Made by a program: the position numbers and the translations under genes. The notes beneath the pieces were generated by a model. That model did not search any database, was not told the origin of the DNA, and worked only from the letters and a program-made list of their open reading frames with translations. 11,369 nt of DNA from Isohypsibius dastychi (taxonomy: Eukaryota > Tardigrada > Eutardigrada > Parachela > Isohypsibiidae), in contig JAQIWT010001317.1 of the NCBI GenBank assembly GCA_034696485.1, positions 1 to 11,369 of the forward strand, read 5' to 3'. Shown one piece after another: positions 7,214 through 11,369 of this stretch (position 1 is the stretch's first letter; every line of letters begins with the position of its first letter).

Positions 7214-8097
7214 TGTATGACTTTGCCCTCGCTCTCAAGACGAAACCCTGACCTCTAGGTACTCAAGATGTAAAAACCAAATGATCCCTCTGAAACTTTC
7301 TGCGTTATTTCGCTGCAACCAAACCAAGAAGAATAAACGACAACTCTCTCTCTCGCTCTTGGCGAACAGTTGATCTACTATCGTAGCTTGGACACAACTT
7401 CTCAGCTGAATCGTAGACATATTGCAGCTCATTACCTTCAATTGGAGGTGCAAAGATTTCTCCGTAGGAGAAAGTGCTGCTGGCATGCGTACTCAAGAAC
7501 GATATATGATGTGGTAATAATTTGATAGCGTTTAAAATAGCTCACTACTAAGAATCTACAGTCCAATTCATGGAATCGACCAATCAATCCACTGTCCTCG
7601 ATCAGCTCCTCATGATGGCCTCGGAGAATTCTCAGGGAGGATGTGACTATATCAGGATCAGGGCAACAATAATTGGGTTTCTGATCTTTACCATCCCATG
7701 AAACGCACTCACGAGCTTCTGTTGGCTTGAGTCGAACTCCGCATGCGACGCTCTCGCCAAGCAGAGTCTACTCGGCGTGCACTCGACAGATGCATATCTC
7801 GCATGAGTGGCCTTGGTTTGGACCGGGACACTGTCCTCCGAGTCCGTGCATCACGTTGTCGAATTGGCCAAATTCGCGAGGCTTCTGGATGGACAACACT
7901 CCAGTCCCATGTGAAAATAAAAATGGAGCCGATTTCCCTACGAACATCACATTCTAGACTTAAAGCCATTTCCTATACGGAAATACGGCCTCGACAGCAA
8001 CGCGATCCTCGTCTCGAAATCACGCTCGGCACGATCATCTCACCAATAGCCCATATGTATGATTGGTCCCTTGGAAGCACTTCCATTCTTTTGACAA
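7214..8097. other. region without a confident gene
   Basis: This lies between the cofilin start and the end of the TPR gene. It should hold the cofilin promoter on its left and the TPR gene's 3' UTR on its right. On the + strand an ATG at 7570 opens a frame beginning MESTNQSTVLDQLLMMASEN, and a second frame from 7743 is Arg-rich (ESTRRALDRCISRM...) and runs opposite the TPR gene. They can be joined by GTGACT at 7635 and an AG at 7730-7731, but no family is recognised and the antisense overlap argues against it. Confidence 0.35.
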
Positions 8098-9429
8098 CTA
8101 CTCCTCCTTGGTGCTTACAGCGGCCATCAAAACTAAATCAACAGGCGAGGGTGACGGCTTCGGGATTTCGGGTTGTTTGCTCAGTAACTCTTCAGCAAAT
8201 CCGGGCACCCAAATGCGCTTGTACTTTATCGTTCTTGCGTGGTTTGGCCCCAAACGTGACTCACACAAGGCAACGCATTGCAAACCCAAAGCGAGCGCTT
8301 GATTCCTCATATCTTCTTGGTCTTCGGAAGTTTCTTTTGCCGCTAGTGCATTTGCGCATGCAAGGTTATGGAGAATGCGGGCTTCGTACTCGACAGGAGG
8401 CTTCTTTTTATATTTCATCGCCGCTCGTGCAACTTTCAGCGCATCCTCGAAAGCCTCGACTGCCTCAGAATACTCTTCCCCTTGGACGAGAACGTTGCCG
8501 AGCTGATTTAGTGCCTGGGCTGTAGCCATATGGGCTTCGCCGTACATTTGGCGACGGATGGCTAGGAGTCGTCTTGCCAAACTTTCCGCCTCGCTGCCCC
8601 TTCCAGTGTCTCGTAATCCACTTATTACCTGACGCACTGAAGTTGCTCGCATCAATTGACGAACAGATTTAACATGTCTCATCTTCTGCTGCTTGGTGAG
8701 GGTCTTGCCACCCTTTTCCAGCTCGTCCAAAGCGGCCATCGCAATTGGATCGTCCATGTCGAAACCATCGTCCTTCGCCGCCCGCGCTCGAGATTTAGTT
8801 GTATCAAACCAATCACGAATCATGAAAAATGCCGCTTCGCCTATTAAGCTTAGAGTAAACCAAGCGCTTGACCGCAATGCTACTCCCAAATCTGGGCGCG
8901 TGCCCGACTTCTTCGCCGACATTGCCTGCAGATCTTCTAATGTCTGTGTACCAGATCGTTGGCGTGTCTGCACTTCGGCACCCATGGAAGATTGCTGAAA
9001 TGGCTGGGGTGGTTGTTGGCCAATCGATGGAGGAATAGCAACGGGATAAAAATACGGCTGTTGTTGTTGCTGCTGCTGCATGTAATATCCAGACGGAGCC
9101 ATTTGATACCCGGCATTGTAAGCGTACGTTGACCAATTTCCTGGCTGTTGTGGAAATACGTAAGGACCGGCCAATGGCGAAATCATAGGCATCCCGTAAC
9201 CGGATGCCGCACCGTAGGGAGGAACACCATAGCCGAGACCGCCTCCGCCATATTCTGGCGCAGGAACTGAACCGAAACCCGGGACTTGCGGCGGAGTGGC
9301 CGCAGTGCCTCTCATGTCATACTCACTCTCTACTCTTGCCAAATACTCTAGTCGACGAATTTCCTCATCGAGATCTTGTAGCTCATGCTCGACGCGAGCA
9401 ACCTCTTCTTCCGTCTTACGATGCAGCAT
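8098..9429 (-). CDS. coiled-coil, Gln/Gly/Pro-rich protein with TPR-like C-terminus
   Basis: Encodes 443 aa from ATG at 9429. An acidic coiled coil covers about residues 5-35 (TEEEVARVEHELQDLDEEIRRLE). Residues 45-165 are low complexity, rich in Gly, Pro, Tyr and Gln, with seven Gln in a row (118-124). A moderately hydrophobic stretch (188-206, containing Glu198) may contact membrane but is weak as a transmembrane helix. From about 274 on there are tetratricopeptide-like helices: GSEAESLARRLLAIRRQMYGEAHMATAQALNQLG-type, then EEYSEAVEAFEDALKVARAA, and a last repeat around LALGLQCVALCESRLGPNHART, resembling kinesin-light-chain-type TPRs. TPRs bind protein partners; no specific function can be assigned. 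A GTG-started extension upstream is ignored in favour of the ATG. Confidence 0.85.
   Translation of the reverse strand: MLHRKTEEEVARVEHELQDLDEEIRRLEYLARVESEYDMRGTAATPPQVPGFGSVPAPEYGGGGLGYGVPPYGAASGYGMPMISPLAGPYVFPQQPGNWSTYAYNAGYQMAPSGYYMQQQQQQQPYFYPVAIPPSIGQQPPQPFQQSSMGAEVQTRQRSGTQTLEDLQAMSAKKSGTRPDLGVALRSSAWFTLSLIGEAAFFMIRDWFDTTKSRARAAKDDGFDMDDPIAMAALDELEKGGKTLTKQQKMRHVKSVRQLMRATSVRQVISGLRDTGRGSEAESLARRLLAIRRQMYGEAHMATAQALNQLGNVLVQGEEYSEAVEAFEDALKVARAAMKYKKKPPVEYEARILHNLACANALAAKETSEDQEDMRNQALALGLQCVALCESRLGPNHARTIKYKRIWVPGFAEELLSKQPEIPKPSPSPVDLVLMAAVSTKEE
9058..9078 (-). repeat. CAG/CAA microsatellite encoding polyglutamine
   Basis: Seven consecutive Gln codons (three CAG, three CAA, one CAG on the minus strand) in the low-complexity part of the TPR gene. 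The mixed codons should make it more stable than a pure CAG run. Confidence 0.85.
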
Positions 9430-9454
9430 TCTGCTACCGCTACACAACCAAGAT

Positions 9455-9474
9455 ACACGCCAGGATGGGCGTGT
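9455..9474. repeat. perfect inverted repeat upstream of the TPR gene
   Basis: ACACGCC, a 6-nt spacer AGGATG, then GGCGTGT. It lies 26 to 46 nt upstream of the ATG at 9429 on the minus strand, so it could be a 5'-leader hairpin or a dyad binding site for a transcription factor. Confidence 0.5.
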
Positions 9475-10446
9475 TTGCCCGAATGATTAAACTATGTTAC
9501 CTGCAACGAACGCAACGTGCTTTATCAAACAACGATGGCTTTGACGAGGGATAGATGCAGATCAATGTCAAGTTATTAATGGATAGAATAAAAGAGTATT
9601 CAACTCGATCACTGACCTTGACAGTGTACTCAGTTCTCAAAATTTTTTAAAACATGATTCTGATTAGTAACTTACTTTAAATGATTTATACTTTATTTAA
9701 TAAAAAAGTTAAGTGAATAATATTAATTATTTATATATAATTCTTATATATAATATTAATATATTTTAAATAGTGTTTAGGGAATTGGCAGAAGCTAATC
9801 ATTCGATAACTTTTATTGTTACTTTACCCGATAAGGTGTGATTTCGCGGTCCTTGTAGCTTTCACCAGTTCCGTGTAAATGATCGAGACCTGTTGATTTG
9901 ACCCGAGTCTGATGTGCGCGGGTCCAAAATACATCCATATATCTCAGCAATTGACCAGCATACTTGAATATACTCGTACCTTGAAGGCTCGTGTCTTATG
10001 TGTAAGAGGGCGAACAGTGAACAGATACAGATGACCAGTATCATAACTCTACAGCTGCACCGTCGAATATCCTACCTAGCCAAGTACAAATATGTAAAAC
10101 TCTCGAACGACGTGGCGTTCTAGATTTTCCACTTTGACAACAATGACCAAGCAAGAAAAGTTCAAATACGATACGGATCCGCAAGAATATGTAATGGTCC
10201 CGGGTCTGACATACAACCAACCATTATAATGTTGTCGTCGTCGAGTGCGGCCGTCACTCACCACCACAACTCGAGTCAACAGGTTTGGCAAAAGCAGATA
10301 ATGTTACTTGCTATTAGCCAAGATACTGTGTCGTGAGTACACTATACAATCCATGCAGCCCAGGGAACGAGGAGTGAGGTCAACCACGACTAGTAAATCT
10401 CAGGTCCGATCGCAAGAACCTCACACATGATGAATATCACAGTGGA
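9475..10446. other. intergenic region with a strongly AT-rich core
   Basis: 9640-9780 is almost pure A+T, with TTATATATAAT repeated at 9731-9741 and 9744-9754. Upstream of the TPR gene this may be promoter or scaffold-attachment DNA. At 10143-10229 on the + strand a 28-codon frame (MTKQEKFKYDTDPQEYVMVP...) starts in a good context, AACAATGAC, but has no recognised homologue and no supporting exon. The remaining frames look random. Confidence 0.45.
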
Positions 10447-10990
10447 TCATTTCGTGAACAACTTCATGGAGAAGGCTGCAACAGCAAATTGGGACTCTTT
10501 CAAAGTGATAAACCCTGCAATATCTGATTGACCCACCAGCACTATGTGACCGATGATCGTTCACTCTACAGTATCATTTAGCGGATAGCACACATTGGGT
10601 CATCAGGCGCGAGAAGAGTCCGGTTGACCACGTAATCAAGCTCGACAGTCACCAAATCCTCCACCAAGGTTTTATCTCCAAGATAAGAGGTTTCAGGCGG
10701 GGTAACATTGCTTCGCGAACGAGTATCTTCACTCTGTCGCTTTTAATGATTTGTTTCACCAGAGCTTGAACCGCACAAATATGCTTCTTCGGGACACCGA
10801 CGAAGATACAGACCTCGTCATTCACATACGTGGTACCAAGTTCGACCTTACTCTTGGTCCATATAGGTACGAACTCAAGTTGGAGTTTGCAAACCAATTC
10901 TCCAGTTTCTCTCAGGTGCTCCCTTGACGGAATCGGTCCTTTAAATGGTAGATCTTCATAACGGATCGTCCGCGGCACAGGCTCCGCCAT
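10447..10990 (-). CDS. unrecognised gene, spliced or frameshifted
   Basis: From ATG at 10990 (context AATAATGGC) a frame of 113 codons runs to TGA at 10651-10649, starting MAEPVPRTIRYEDLPFKG. Its end, ...KPWWRIW, looks unnatural. A second frame (10742-10578) reads TPPETSYLGDKTLVEDLVTV..., and a third (10560-10447) reads GQSDIAGFITLKESQFAVAA...; both look protein-like and follow in order on the same strand. Candidate introns would be 10829-10732 (donor GTATGT) and 10591-10542, both joining in frame. Alternatively this is a decayed gene with frameshifts. I recognise no family or motif, and the exon model is tentative. Confidence 0.45.
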
Positions 10991-11089
10991 TATTTATTTA
11001 AAAAGAAAGTATCGCCTGGTATCCGACACCGAGCGAATCGAATATCGGACGAGGGAAGCTTCCCCAATCAAGGCAGAGAGAAGGCCCAA

Positions 11090-11369
11090 TCAACTTGAAA
11101 TTAATTTCAAAGTTGTGATTTCACTGCCTAGCAAAATTTTAAACTTTAGTTCTGCCGACGAAAAGGGCATTTCTTTTTGATGGTACCTCGCCTCGGCGGT
11201 ACCGATTTTTCTACGAGCGTAACCTTGAAAACCTAATGTATCGTAATATGCTACGAAGGGCGGAATGGATTTCACAAAGTGATTTCCCGTGTTCGGCGCC
11301 TCACGAAGCAACCAAACGAGACCAGGAGAGAGCTGCGTATGTCTGCGAATCAAAATCGCAAACGATGGG
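11090..11369 (-). CDS. partial hypothetical reading frame, open to the window edge
   Basis: On the minus strand a frame enters from the window's right edge and ends at TGA (11092-11090) after about 92 codons, including LSPGLVWLLREAPNTGNHF and YYDTLGFQGYARRK. It could be the C-terminal exon of a gene lying beyond the window. It ends 100 bp before the ATG at 10990 on the same strand. No family is recognised, and an open frame of this length can occur by chance. Confidence 0.3.
   Translation of the reverse strand, partial: PSFAILIRRHTQLSPGLVWLLREAPNTGNHFVKSIPPFVAYYDTLGFQGYARRKIGTAEARYHQKEMPFSSAELKFKILLGSEITTLKLISS

Noticed and set aside
7715-7790. tRNA B-box-like GAGTTCGACTC on the minus strand
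   Set aside because: No T stem forms, and no A box lies at a suitable distance.
7743-8525. 260-codon + strand frame, Arg-rich, overlapping the TPR gene
   Set aside because: More than half runs antisense to a well-supported gene. Its composition is typical of a shadow frame, and a faint coiled-coil/SNARE-like look in ESTRRALDRCISRM did not hold when the spacing was compared.
10430-10510. HEVVHEMIHC, an HExxH zinc-protease-like motif on the minus strand
   Set aside because: It lies in a short frame with no domain around it and overlaps a more protein-like frame (GFITLKESQFAVAAF). It is most likely chance.
1-11369. CRISPR arrays, insertion sequences or bacterial operons
   Set aside because: The genes are eukaryotic and spliced. 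No regularly spaced short repeats, transposase genes or terminal inverted repeats with target duplications were seen.

Overview
The window looks like nuclear DNA of a microbial eukaryote, most probably an early-diverging (chytrid-like) fungus. The genes carry short GT-AG introns of about 49 to 128 nt, several with CTAAC/CTGAC branch-point-like sequences close to the 3' splice site. AATAAA poly(A) signals and AT-rich intergenic DNA are present, and core eukaryotic proteins (Rpn12/PSMD8, ADF/cofilin) are encoded. An RGS domain followed by three membrane segments resembles fungal Rax1-type RGS proteins, and a plant-type LRR protein with one membrane anchor is known from chytrids among other groups. 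The lineage is inferred; no rRNA or marker alignment was possible.

Layout. 1-626: regulatory region ending in three degenerate tandem repeats of about 100 bp. 627-1568 (+): RGS-membrane gene, copy 1, with an in-frame TGA at codon 215 and an intact frame beyond it. 1569-3003: intergenic. 3004-4010 (+): full-length paralogue, copy 2 (292 aa). 4498-5310 (-): LRR membrane protein whose last codons run through a tRNA-like sequence. 5311-5743: divergent promoter region. 5744-6491 (+): proteasome lid subunit Rpn12/PSMD8, one intron. 6639-7213 (-): ADF/cofilin, two introns around a 10-nt microexon. 7214-8097: no confident gene. 8098-9429 (-): Gln/Gly/Pro-rich protein with TPR-like repeats. 9430-10446: AT-rich intergenic DNA. 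10447-10990 (-): unrecognised gene, either spliced or frameshifted. 11090-11369 (-): partial reading frame leaving the window.

The genes do not form an operon or a pathway. The main biological unit is the tandem RGS pair. Both copies appear to have an intron immediately after the ATG, both have exactly 292 codons, and they share about 60% of residues, yet copy 1 has TGA where copy 2 has a Cys codon. PSMD8 and the LRR gene are divergent; PSMD8 and cofilin are convergent. The cofilin ends in an acidic, Trp-containing tail resembling Arp2/3-binding motifs.
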